From: Hetaerina americana | Lineage: Eukaryota; Arthropoda; Insecta; Odonata; Calopterygidae | Direction: 5' to 3' | DNA length: 64,000 nucleotides | NCBI GenBank assembly: GCA_022747635.1 | Contig: JAKTNV010000023.1 | Span: forward strand, 422,001 to 486,000 | Shown here: positions 11,979-21,687 of the stretch, one piece after another | Numbering within the stretch: position 1 is the stretch's first letter | Layout: every line of letters starts with the position of its first letter | Position numbers and translations under genes: made by a program | The notes under the pieces: model-generated | What the model was told of the DNA's origin: nothing | Database searches by the model: none | Seen by the model: the letters and a program-made list of their open reading frames with translations, nothing else

Positions 11979-12475
11979 CTTTGAAAGAAGTAAGATAGAG
12001 TTGTTTTCAGCACATAAATTAGAAGTAGATTGGAGCATCAAGTTGAAATAAATATTCAGTGTTAATCAAAATATCCTACAACTTATAAACATCCTTATTT
12101 GCATTTTCACTGTTATTTAGAGAAAAACTACCATAACATGCCTTAATAAAATGCCATTCTTAAATGACTCATTATTTTATACCAGGAATGAAAATGACTT
12201 TGACCCAAACATAATGGTGAGTGAAAAACACAAGAACTGGTGACTGACAACTGAGATAATTTGCACTGCTTCGATACAACAATGATGGGCTCCTTGATAA
12301 TAAAAAGTATTGACTCTTGCTTTATCACTTTCAAACTAGACTGAATAAAAAAATAATTATATTTTCCTCAAACAATTTTGAAGTTGAGCAACTGTTTGCA
12401 CCAGTCAAATGGTGAGGTAGCTCAGATTCTCATCAGTTAAGTTTTCCTCAATTACTTGGGAATGTAAATTTTATC
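11979..12475. other. Plexin intron, nothing recognised
   Basis: This is an intron segment upstream (in gene orientation) of the transmembrane exon. It is AT-rich, with no recognised repeat or RNA. Confidence 0.55.
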
Positions 12476-12821
12476 CTGCCTGAAAATGGAAAGACAAGGC
12501 AAGAAAAATTTTTCAACTGAGGGCAAAATAAAAATTTTGGATCAAATTGATTCTCATGTTGGAATTTGCATTGATCTGGTAAAACATCGAAGACTGGAAG
12601 CTTCTACACGGAATGCAATGGTAAAAATCGCAGTTTGATTCTGAAACATTCAAACCAGTGCAAAAATGTGCCCAAAATAAGAAAATACATTAAGATTCAA
12701 AGTATGAAAAATTAGCATAACTGAAAGAGTGGTTTTTCAGCGCTAGATCTTCAAATATCCCTGTGAATGGCATCATCATTAGAGAAAAAGCATTGCATAT
12801 AGCCAAAAGATTGGGAATCAA
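12476..12821 (+). pseudogene. Tigger/pogo-like transposase remnant, left part
   Basis: In three frames this reads as the N-terminal DNA-binding part of a pogo/Tigger transposase (CENP-B-like). The pieces are FSTEGKIKILDQIDS in the first helix-turn-helix, then EWFFSARSSNIPVNG and IIIREKALHIAKRLG, the wording of the second (HTH_CENPB) helix-turn-helix. Stops and indels show it is old. It is interrupted right after KRLGIK by the SINE at 12822 and the Penelope-like element at 13153, and resumes at 15310. The DDE catalytic domain was not seen. Confidence 0.75.
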
Positions 12822-13129
12822 GTAGTAGTAGTTTTTAGGGGAGGCGACCGACAGCTAAGGTCATTTGCGCCATAGGGGATGGACAGGAAAGGATGAAGGG
12901 TGGAGAGAAACCCGGCGTCGGCATTAGCCTGCTCTTAACGAAAGGTGCCAAGGGGTCCGCAGTTTAACGTCCCATCCGACGGACGGCGTACTCACTCAAA
13001 GTGCCCTCCACAAAGCACCTCAAGTAGTGATCGAGATACCTCTGAAAAATATTCAACACCGCCGGGATTTGAACCCGCGCCCTCAGGGTGGGAAGCCAGT
13101 ACGTTAGCCCCCGCACCATCTCGATCCCC
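12822..13129 (-). mobile_element. tRNA-derived SINE family 1, copy A
   Basis: In minus orientation it begins with a tRNA-like head (GATCGAGATGGTGCGGGGGC as A-box region, B box GGTTCAAATCC) and ends in a (CTA)n tail. Target duplications of 11 bases, TTGGGAATCAA, flank it at 12811-12821 and 13130-13140. Four other copies of the family are in the window (split 21655/26205, 34251, 42738, 49302). It has no coding capacity and depends on LINE proteins in trans. It lies inside the Tigger-like remnant. Confidence 0.93.
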
Positions 13130-13185
13130 TTGGGAATCAAATACTACACATGAAGGATCTCAGGTTTTCCCGGCGTATGGTATTC

Positions 13186-13510
13186 AAGAAGTTCTCTCGG
13201 GTTTCCCACCGGGTCAGGTTGCAGTACACCGACGTTTCGAAGTCTGACTCTGCCATCGTCTTCAGGGTGAAGTTCAGAGCATTAAAAAGGCCTGGTATTT
13301 ATACTCTCCGCCAAGGCTCAAGTGTGCCCTGATTGGTCGGAAGCATTAGTGTTCTCCGCTACGGCCAATCGGGTGCGTTCCCGTGCATTTTTTATTTTCT
13401 TTAGCACTGGCTTCCAAGTGTTACTGATTTGGAAGCCGTTGTCTCGGTTGAAAGTTTTGGTGTCCAGTCAGATTTCAACGGCTTCTTTCACCATGCAATC
13501 CCAGTAGCCC
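13186..13510 (+). repeat. Left inverted arm of Penelope-like element
   Basis: This arm matches the reverse complement of 14988-15309 with scattered substitutions. It covers the 3' untranslated part and the last codons of the minus-strand ORF (GYWDCMVKEAVEI). Clear differences in several places mean the two arms are separate copies that diverged before or after joining. Confidence 0.9.
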
Positions 13511-14973
13511 TTAGCGTGGCATAGCCTCTTCGTGCCGGTAAAGTTGATTCTGTGGTTGTTATTGAGGCAATGTTCGGCGACCGTAGATTTCACTGGGTAG
13601 ATTAACCTGATGCACCTTTCGTGTTCCTTCAGGCATGTTTCTATGGTGCGGCCGGTCTCCCCAATGTATGCTTGGCCGCACTCCCAAGGAATCCGGTACA
13701 CTCCTGAGGTCTTCAATCCCCGTTTGTCTTTAGCCGTGTCGAGGACTGATTGCAGCTTCCTTATCCGTTTGTGGATAGTTTCCACCTTGTACTTCCTTAA
13801 TATTCTTGAGATTTTATTAGAAATCGTAGAGACAAACGGGATGCAGGCTCTTGCAACAGGTTTTTCTGCCTCTTCTCCCCTACCTCCAGGATTTGTGAAG
13901 GCCCTTTTAAGGGCCATGTTGATTTCCTGGGTCCCATAATCATTCTGCTGGAACGTCTTCCTTAGGTGATGTATTTCCGCCTCCAGGTGCTCTTGGTCCG
14001 AAACTGAAGTAGCTCAGTGCACAAGTGCGGAAATCACTCCTCTCTTTTGTGCGGGATGATGATGACTTCTCCCGTTCAGGTATAGGTCAGTGTGGGTCGG
14101 TTTCGGATAGACTTGATGGCCTAAGCTGCCGTCTCTTTTCCTCTCGATCAGAATATCGAGGAAGGGCAGGCTTTTATTCGTTTCAGTCTCCATGGTGAAC
14201 TGGATGTTCGGGTAGACTCTGTTCATATGGCCAAGGAATTCGGTGAGTGCTTCCGGTCCGTGTGGCCACACGATGAAGGTGTCATCCACATATCTGAAGA
14301 AGTATTTTGGCCTTAAGGGTGCTGTTCTAAGTGCTCTCTCTTCAAAGTCCTCCATGTAGAAGTTCGCAATGGCCGGTGACAGTGGAGAACCCATGGGGAC
14401 TCCCTCCACCTGCTCGCAGAATTTGCCATTGTAGAGAAAATATGTCCAAGTGAGGACGTGGCGGAAGAAATCGACGGTCTTCTCATCGAACCGTGCTTGG
14501 AGAAGGAGCAATGTGTCCTTGATCGGCACCTTCGTGAATAGCGATATGACGTCAAAGCTTGCTAAAATGTCTTGGTTGCCCAGGCGAATATTCCGTAGGG
14601 TTTTGACAAATTCTGCAGAGTTCTTGATATGGTGCTCGCATGATCCCACAAAAGGCGCCAGGATCCCGGTCAAGTGTTTTGCCAAGTTGTACATTGGTGC
14701 CCCTATGGCACTCACAATTGGTCTTAGGGGTGCTCCTTCTTTGTGGATCTTGGGCAGTCCATAGGGTCTCAGCAGGATGGGTGCTTGCGGCACTAGGTTT
14801 CTGTTGGCCTCGGAGCCCGGCAATGATTTTTTGATCAAAGTGGTCGTCTTCCTAACTAATGCGTCTGTTGGGTTATGGGTGTCCTTGTCTGCCTTCAGGA
14901 CTGTGATGTCGGGATTCTTGCGCAAGGAAAGTAGAGCGCATTTTTCTTCTCTCATGATGTTGGGTTTGGGCAT
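13468..14973 (-). pseudogene. Penelope-type reverse transcriptase with GIY-YIG endonuclease, one stop
   Basis: Reading from 14973 down, the frame is open for 319 codons, has a single TGA at 14014-14016, and continues in the same frame to 13468. The RT half shows the telomerase-related Penelope motifs: LRPYGLPKIHK, ASFDVISLFTKVP, VEGVPMGSPLSP and the catalytic FRYVDDTFIVW. The C-terminal half has the GIY-YIG endonuclease (SGVYRIPWECGQAYIGETGR) and then the AEHCLNNNH region. The stop is a likely CGA to TGA change. The N-terminus is missing at the junction with the inverted arm, so this copy cannot make a complete protein. RT and endonuclease motifs otherwise look intact. Confidence 0.94.
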
Positions 14974-14987
14974 GCCTTGGCCAATGG

Positions 14988-15309
14988 CTACTGGGATAGC
15001 GTGATGAAAGAAGCCGTTGAAATCCGACTAGACACCAATACTTTTAACAGAGACAACGGCTTCCAAATCAGTAACACTTGGAAGCCAGTGCTAAAGAAAA
15101 TAAAAAATGCACAGGAATGTACCTGATTGGCCGTAGTGGAGCACACTAATGCTTCCGATCAATTAGGGCACACCTGAGCCTTGGTGGAGAGTATAAATAC
15201 CAGGCCTTTTTCATACTCTGAACTTCACCCTGAAGATGATGGCAGAGTCGGCCTTCAAAACGTTGGTGTACTGCAACCTGACCAGGAGGGAAACCCGAGA
15301 GAACTTCTT
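14988..15309 (-). repeat. Right inverted arm of Penelope-like element
   Basis: On the plus strand this segment encodes the element's own C-terminus (GYWDSVMKEAVEI and onward). It is therefore a second 3' end placed head to head with the body. It ends at the 14-base target duplication. Confidence 0.9.
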
Positions 15310-15440
15310 AAATACTACACATGGTCCAATGATTGGTTGTTTAGGACCGTACTGATTTTGGTAATGGCCAGGCAAAATGGCTGGAAAAACAAAAAATTGT
15401 ACTTTCCACGGGTAAAAAGCTCACATAAATCACACAGAAT
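15310..15440 (+). pseudogene. Tigger/pogo-like remnant, right part
   Basis: Directly after the Penelope-like element the reading KYYTWSNDWLFR continues the HTH_CENPB pattern (LGI-x6-ASNGWL-x-RF) that breaks off at 12821. Removing the SINE and the Penelope-like element with one target copy each rejoins LGIK to YYTW in frame, which supports the nesting. Similarity fades by about 15440. Confidence 0.65.
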
Positions 15441-15731
15441 GTAAAAAGAGAGTTTACATATGTATTGGTTTATATCATGACCATATTATCTATATATTTC
15501 AGTTATCCACGTTGATTATCTGTGCTTCATTATAAATTCATTAGCACAGATAATCGAGAGTTTACTGTACGAACAAATCACAAAGAAATAATTTCCAACA
15601 ATGCAATACAGCATGTTGTTTTTAAAGCCTAAACTGAGCCATAGATTATGAGCTTGCATTGTGCAATACACAATTTGAAAACAATGAAACCAGTGAAATA
15701 AAAATATAGACGACTCCAACTTTTCTCTTAC

Positions 15732-16031
15732 CTCAATCACCAACGTATCACCTTTGTAGAGTTTGATCAGGTTAGGAAACTGGAAAAACTTGGGGTCATC
15801 CACATACGTTAGCATCGACCTCAAGCTCTGAAAATGCTTTTCTAAGTCTTTCACAGCTTCCACATTATCCATGAGGAATCCTATCCTCAGAGATAGTCCT
15901 GCCTCTTGGTATAACTGCAGGGAGCGTGATGTCTTTCTTAGAGAGCGCTGAGCTTTAGAGTTCAACAGATACCTATGGTTAACAGGGGGAGATGGACACT
16001 CCATCTGAGCTTGGTTTATTACAGTACAAAT
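15732..16031 (-). CDS. PlexA: Plexin exon: IPT region before last IPT
   Basis: This is an exact 100-codon exon in phase 0 at both ends (acceptor ..ctttcag, donor gtaaga). It begins ICTVINQAQMECPSPP, the end of one IPT repeat with its conserved Cys and Pro pair. It then has a basic stretch (LRKTSRSLQLYQ) and GLSLRIGFLMDNVEAVKDL, and ends KGDTLVIE, the first strand of the next IPT. This extracellular stalk region holds the semaphorin-binding head away from the membrane. Confidence 0.94.
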
Positions 16032-16140
16032 CTGAAAGATGAAATAAAAGAAAAGTGTCAATAGTCTTAATGTGTGACTTATACCAAGAAACTGACACTA
16101 CGAATCTAAGCTTTTAAAAATAATCATAAGTTATACACAC

Positions 16141-16557
16141 CGTTTTGTTTATAGTGTTAGGTTCATCCTTAAGGAAAACAAGCATTTCTGGCTTTTGAAT
16201 TGTGTCCAAATTTGTCCCATGAACTGTAATCATTCTTCCACCAGAAGCAAAGCTTTTTAGTGGCTTGATTTCAAGAATAGTTGGATCCACAGTGTAGTTG
16301 AATGGGTTTCCTCTCAATGTTCGGTTAGCACCGTCAATGACGAGGGTTAACATTTGGATGACCATGGGAGCAGAGCTTCGCGAGGTGATGCATGTGATAC
16401 GGCTACTGGATGCTTGTGTGGTGTTCACATGGCATGGCAATTCATCCAAATATGCTGCAATACTGCTGCCAATGTTCATGTATTGGCCAGTGATGGCCAG
16501 TTGCGTCCCTCCACTCTGTGGCCCAAATGGCGGATATACACCTTCCAATTTAATATC
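16141..16557 (-). CDS. PlexA: Plexin exon: IPT domains 2 and 3
   Basis: A 139-codon exon, phase 0 at both ends. It starts DIKLEGVYPPFGPQSGGT, a typical IPT opening (P-x-x-GP-x-x-GGT), with DELPCHV and the Cys pair of the first fold. A second IPT then begins at ILEIKPLKSFASGGRMITVH with GTNLDTIQKP, and the exon ends TINKT. Donor (gtgtgt) and acceptor (ctag) are canonical. Confidence 0.95.
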
Positions 16558-16832
16558 CTAGAAACAGAACAGGAAATAAAATAAGGTACTCTATACGAAA
16601 CATCTTCATCAATGCAAAATATGACACCACTGAGCAATAAAATATTTTTTAAACTAATTTTTGTTGGAAGTTGAGGTGGATACGTGAGTAAAACACTTTC
16701 AAGACTATATGAAGGGCTACTTGAAATTGAATAAACATATTTCATTGCTATGCTAAGCATCCATAAGGATTTTAAGCCCATCGACTATAATCTGGACAGG
16801 CCATTTATTAAATAACTTTTGGAACAACTCAC

Positions 16833-17081
16833 CTTGTAGCTAAAATGCACAGCAGATTCTGTGTAGCCAGCTTCATTTCCCACAATAACTGCAGCCTTAT
16901 GCTCACCATCTGATGGCCCTGTACGACAAACTATTCGAACAGACACCTGATAGTGTATTAGCTCACATGGAGTGCTGCCAATGCTTATTTTTCCTTTGAC
17001 GTCCTCTTCCTTTAACCCCAAATTGCTACCCTCAATTGTTACCAATGTTCCACCTTCAATTGGTCCAATTAGTGGTTTGAT
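16833..17081 (-). CDS. PlexA: Plexin exon: IPT domain 1
   Basis: An 83-codon exon, phase 0 at both ends (acceptor ..ttccag, donor gtgagt). It encodes one complete IPT fold: [20 protein letters not shown], then the CEL and CRTG cysteines and the last strand ending VHFSYK. It follows the third PSI exon without a gap in the reading frame. Confidence 0.95.
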
Positions 17082-17234
17082 CTGGAAAATTGAAATTTGA
17101 ATTTAAAAAATACTGAATGCATCTAGCCCTGAAATTAAAGCTCAAATAATTAAATGTATCATCAACGTAGTTTGATATATTTAATTTTTGAAAGAAATAC
17201 AAATCTTCTTAAAAGGCAAAAAATTCCAAATTAC

Positions 17235-17492
17235 CATATCAATGCGTGGTTTAGGACACTCATTAACTGCTGTCTGTAAGCAACTCTCACTATAACTGCA
17301 TGTGTTGGCACACCAAGTGCACTGGTATTTTGCATTACGTGTGACACAAAGTGAACAATCTGGGTGTTCTCGGTGTGAGCCAAGTATATCACATTTATAC
17401 AAGAAAACATTTATCGTGTCAACATGATGATTTCTGTTCCACACAATGGTCACACTGGCTTGGTACTCCCCTGCATTGGCTTCATATGAATA
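17235..17492 (-). CDS. PlexA: Plexin exon: third PSI domain
   Basis: An 86-codon exon, phase 0 at both ends. It starts [14 protein letters not shown], joining CDKTT of the previous exon to make the plexin-typical CDKTTYSYE. It carries a PSI cysteine knot: [19 protein letters not shown], then YQCTWC and CSYSESC. The [12 protein letters not shown] wording is closest to what I recall of insect PlexA. That subclass call is from memory of the family, not from an alignment. Confidence 0.95.
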
Positions 17493-19480
17493 CTAAAAAT
17501 TGAGTAGGAAATAAAAAAAGTTAACAATCATTATAGTGGTATGCATTTAAAAATGCATTAGATATGTAAGGATTAAGTACATACAGTGTTTGGGGTACCG
17601 AACTACGTTCATCTAAGGTTAACAGCAAAGAATAATTTTTTATAGACATTACTTACTTTTAATAAATTGAATGCAATTTTATGAATAACTAAACATGACA
17701 TGAAATACTTTCATGAATGAAAAAATGACAAATTTGTTAGCATAAATGTTGGCAGTGGGGCCAAAAGCATGCCTCCTAAAAATTGGGAATAAATAGTATA
17801 TAAGATTCTCGAATAGTTTGCATTTAGCAGGTTGATTTCAATTTTCTGCACATTATCTGCAATAGCCAATATGGCACTGTGCTCACAAAGTGCTTCACAT
17901 TGAAGACCACAGTTTTCGTGTTTTCAGCAGGCAATGCAAACACTGAATGCCTCTGTTAAAATAAAACCCAACCACAAACTTCACTCCAATTCACATGCAG
18001 GAGGAACACATGACTTCAACCTGTCCTAGATCGCGCGCTAATTCTTGATTAGATGGAACTAGAAAGACCAGAAAATTTTCAAACAGCTGGATTTTATGTT
18101 TGTTAGAAGTGACTTTCTTTCATCAGTTGTATGTGAAGGAGCTGATCAAAAGTTTCAAGCCAGAAATATCTTTCTCTTTGGGATCCACGAATCTGGTTCT
18201 ATTTCCTCATATGGTGCCTAACAGCATCAAAACTTTCACAAACCTCATGACTGAAACTGTGAAATGTAACTCTGTACCATTACACCTAGTGAGGTTAAGG
18301 AAGAACTTGGAGTTGGACTGGAGAATGGTAAAAATGATCTTTTCATCAAATTTATCAACAACATTACTAGAAGTAATGCTCAGAGCAGCCAAAATAATTT
18401 TGACAGGGGCAGCTAAATGTTTACAAACTGCCAATGGTTTGACATCTAAATTATCTCAATACAACACACAACTCAGAGTATGATATTCTATTGCTCATCG
18501 AAACCAACTTGAATGCTGATAATTTAGATTTTGTGTTTGGTTTAACAAAATATAATTTATGGAAGGGATTGTGATTCTACAACCCGTTCTAAAACTTCCA
18601 GGGAAGTGGGTTCATTGCTATTCATTAAAATCTGCCAAAACATGTTCGAGAAAGTATTTATTATAGCCACCTTAGAGCCTGCAAACTTTTTAAGTGGCAT
18701 AGTGCACTTCCCTACAAATTACCCTCCCCTTTGAATAAAATGTGAACAATATTGTGCTGAAATGGAAGTAATTTACTGAATCATAATTATCCTAATGCCC
18801 AACTATCCTATGGAAACCATCCTTTTTACAATAAATTTCTGTACATAAACACCTAAGCCAGAAAAAATATCCTAAGCTTTGGCTATCCTGATTTTTCTCT
18901 TTTCCTGGGACTATGCAGATTAAACATTTCCAGAGGAAATGGCTAGCTCATGGTGGCTGTTAAACTACATGTATTTAGCCCAGAAAGCATGCGAATCCTG
19001 CCGGGATGATAGCCCTTTGCCAACACTCATCCCAGGTCAGGTCAAAATCACAACAGAAGATGAGTGATTACCCCATCTTTTTCTCTTCCTTTCATCATTT
19101 TTGTACCATTTCAAGAATGCTGGAAGGGAATTTTATCTAAAGACAGTGCAAAAAATTGAAAATCTTGTAATGCCTTATGAGACTTAAAATAAAGAGAATG
19201 TGCCAAAGGAAAGCGAAATTTATGTTCATGCAGAATTTCTGACTTGCTTCTCTGCTACTCGAACATTCAGAATATTTTCCCAATACCCACTTCCATCAAC
19301 ATTTAAGAGACATCTATAAATTTAATCAATGAATTGTTATTAATTCCGTACTCTATGGCATAACAACCTTGATTAACTCAAGTGTGACACTTGGATTTAG
19401 CGAATATATTTTATTTTAATTGCATTTGTATTTAATGCCAGTTTACTGAACTTAAACAAGGAATCGTGCTTCTTTCAATG
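17493..19480. other. Plexin intron, nothing recognised
   Basis: This is intron sequence between the exon at 20823 and the PSI exon at 17235. A plus-strand open frame at 18100-18483 has no family resemblance and is low-complexity in composition. I regard it as chance. Confidence 0.55.
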
Positions 19481-19593
19481 TTTTTATTATTAAATTCCAA
19501 AGAAACTGCGGGAGATGCGCAACAGTAACTTTTAGCGGAGTCATCCGCTAATGTGCATTTCAATGCAACAATTTCAGAGTGTAAAAATCATTC

Positions 19594-19665
19594 GCCTTGA
19601 CTGGGATTCGAACCCAGATCCCTCAATATCCGGTCGAGTGCTTTAGCCACTTAAGCTACCGAGGT
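19594..19665 (-). repeat. tRNA-like sequence, copy 1
   Basis: A 72-base cloverleaf with 7-base acceptor, 4-base D stem (GCTT/AAGC), anticodon stem, 4-base variable loop and a perfect T arm (CTGGG TTCGAAT CCCAG). The anticodon-loop reading is GGA (Ser) if taken at face value, but it lacks the long variable arm of tRNA-Ser and has T at position 37. It is probably a derived pseudo-tRNA with active-looking A and B boxes. Confidence 0.75.
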
Positions 19666-19691
19666 GTCCTCTTAAACTCTGAAATTTTGGG

Positions 19692-19763
19692 GTCTCGGTA
19701 GCTTAAGTGGCTAAAGCACTCGACTGGATATTGAGGGATCTGGGTTCGAATCCCAGTCAAGGC
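19692..19763 (+). repeat. tRNA-like sequence, copy 2
   Basis: Same 72-base fold as copy 1, in inverted orientation to it, with the anticodon stem CTCGA/TTGAG. A run of five T (in GATTTTTAC) follows closely, which could end an RNA polymerase III transcript. Confidence 0.75.
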
Positions 19764-20026
19764 GAATGATTTTTACACTCTGAAATTGTTGCATTGAAAT
19801 GCACATTAGCGGATGACTCCGTTAAAAGTTACTGTTGCGGCATCTCCCGCAGTTTCTTTGGAATTTGTCAAAGTATAAACACCATAAGTGTTTAAAAGTT
19901 GGCTTTAACCTCGTGGACTGTGGCGCGTCGCGCACGAATACGAATGCCTGTGACATTGTATGTACGGCATTTCGTCACAACATCTTGTTCCTTTAAAAGC
20001 CCCAAAATTTCAGAGTTTAAGAGGAC

Positions 20027-20098
20027 GCCTCGGTAGCTTAAGTGGCTAAAGCACTTGACCGGATATTGAGGGATCTGGGTTCGAATCCCAGTCAAGGC
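20027..20098 (+). repeat. tRNA-like sequence, copy 3
   Basis: Third copy, starting GCCTCGG, which pairs best with the 3' acceptor TCAAGGC (one mismatch). Its 5' flank matches that of copy 1 and its 3' flank matches that of copy 2, so the repeating unit is longer than the tRNA part. Confidence 0.75.
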
Positions 20099-20140
20099 GA
20101 ATGATTTTTACACTCTGAAATTGTTGCATTTTTATTATTA

Positions 20141-20822
20141 GTTAAAGTTTAAATATTAAAATAGTAAACTTTACCAAAGTTCAGACTTGGTTGCAAAATT
20201 TCTCTAACAAATGTTTCATGCTTGAAGGTTTTTTATGGCCATTAACTACCAGGAATGCATTATCCCACTCACATAAAATCTATGCCATAGACCAACTGAT
20301 TAATTGTAACATTTTTTTCCATGGAAATAATACTTTTTTCACACAAATTATTAGCATTACATAAAGATTGACTATTAAAAAAAAGTTAAATGCAAATGCA
20401 AGTCCAGTCGGAGATAAACAAAGGAAATAAAGACCACCGCCAAGCATGGGGAACATTGACTTGTCGGAGGAGGGCTGCTGTGAAATTGAAGAGTTTTCAT
20501 ATTCTGACACCAGTCTTAAGAGCACTGTGTGCCTAAAATCTGGTTATCACCCTTTACTTGGGCCTTTGATAATTTCCTCACATTTACCACTTGAACATTA
20601 GCAGCTGACCAGGAAATATACCCATCTATCTATCTAATATATTAAAACATATAAATTATCAGCTAACTTCAAATTTTCTGCAAGTACATACCTTGCTGAT
20701 GAACTCTTATGAAATATTTGTACAATGACACAAAATATATGCATGTAAAATAACAAACATATAACCTCTTTAGCTAGGAATACACCAAACTATTTATTGA
20801 GCTGATATATGCAAATTCTTAC
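20141..20822. other. Plexin intron, nothing recognised
   Basis: AT-rich intron between the tRNA-like cluster and the exon at 20823. Nothing was recognised. Confidence 0.55.
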
Positions 20823-21059
20823 CGTGGTCTTGTCACATATAACAAATCTATTGTCCTCTACTCTCGCTGGAACCATCATTTTAGCACCCTCTATGTTAAC
20901 TATGCACTGGAATCCAGTATGCCCAGCCTGGGGATGGGGAAGGTTCTCCACATCCAATATTATTTCCTTTGGAACATTATTAGGGAGAAGGATGCTTTCT
21001 TGAGGAAGGCGGAATCGTGGGCAGAAGTTTGCACCATGAGTGACCAAATGGGCAGGATT
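20823..21059 (-). CDS. PlexA: Plexin exon: segment after second PSI
   Basis: A 79-codon exon, phase 0 at both ends (acceptor ..cttacag, donor gtaaga). It begins NPAHLVTHGANFCPRF and contains LPHPQAGHTGFQCIVNIEGA and VPARVEDNRFVICDKTT, a plexin-specific TIG-like segment with the conserved Cys residues. It joins the second PSI exon to the third PSI exon. Confidence 0.95.
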
Positions 21060-21650
21060 CTGTAAGAATTACCAGAAATGAACATTCAATCAGTCAATAA
21101 ATCAATTTAATTATTGGATTATAAAAAATTGAGGGGTAGCTCAAACACAATACACTCTGAAAAAGGATTTGGATCCCTTTAGATTGCAGTTGCCCATTCA
21201 TTTCGAGTACCTAATAATTGCAAGAAAACTAATTCATTATCATAAAATTCTTTAGCCTATGGAATGTATTGAATGGAAGAAGAACAGATGTACTTGGATG
21301 AGGAAACCAATCTACTTTGACAGTCCTTAAATAAGGATGAATATTTTTATTTAAAGAGCTGATAATCAACTATTTTCAAATTAAGTAGGTGCACATGAAC
21401 CAAAAGGTAAAAATTATAGGTCTTTCCACAAGAGGAACTATCCATTGCATGAAATAACTTTTTTTGAAACAGTCTCCCAAGGTTTGCATGCAATAATATA
21501 TACATAAAATGAAGAAATTTGAGGGTTCAATAGTGTAAGCTGTGGGATATATTCTTTCAACAACCCTAAAAACTAATATCTATAATTTTCCATTGAACAT
21601 GAAGCACTTTGCAAATTTTATTTCATGATAAACCCGAAGTAGAAGTTATA
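21060..21650. other. Plexin intron, nothing recognised
   Basis: AT-rich intron up to the split SINE. No repeat family was recognised. Confidence 0.5.
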
Positions 21651-21654
21651 AGCA

Positions 21655-21687
21655 GGAGGCAACCAATACCCAAGGTCATTTGTGCCA
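21655..21687 (-). mobile_element. SINE family 1, copy E, 3' piece
   Basis: GGAGGCAACCAATACCCAAG and the following GTCATTTGTGCC match the start (in minus orientation) of the SINE copies at 12822 and 34251. The match stops where LINE-2 begins. The rest of this SINE resumes at about 25920, so the LINE split it. Confidence 0.7.

Larger units (their letters stand above)
13153..15309 (-). mobile_element. Penelope-like element, inverted-dimer insertion
   Basis: This 2157-base insertion is flanked by the 14-base target duplication AAATACTACACATG (13139-13152 and 15310-15323). It carries one long Penelope-type ORF on the minus strand. It is bounded by arms of about 320 bases in inverted orientation (13186-13510 and 14988-15309). 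The right arm is an inverted copy of the element's 3' end, including the last GIY-YIG codons on the plus strand, joined to a 5'-truncated body. The left arm has 33 extra bases, like the short extension known in Penelope terminal repeats. Confidence 0.93.
19493..20128. mobile_element. Palindromic cluster of tRNA-like sequences with target duplication
   Basis: A 636-base insertion flanked by the 12-base direct repeat TTTTTATTATTA (19481-19492 and 20129-20140). It begins with a near-perfect palindrome (19493-19866, centre about 19679) whose two arms each contain a tRNA-like sequence. A 160-base unique spacer follows, then a third tRNA-like copy. Each tRNA-like core is bracketed by a short inverted repeat (AATTTCAGAGT.TAA on one side, its complement on the other). 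This could be a rearranged SINE or a MITE-like element that captured a tRNA. Confidence 0.8.

Noticed and set aside
18100..18483. Plus-strand open frame of 127 codons in a plexin intron
   Set aside because: No motif recognised and antisense to the gene; a partial antisense frame overlaps it.
19594..20098. Three functional tRNA-Ser (GGA) genes
   Set aside because: They lack the long variable arm of tRNA-Ser, have T at position 37, and share flanking repeat sequence, so they look like repeat-borne tRNA-like sequences.
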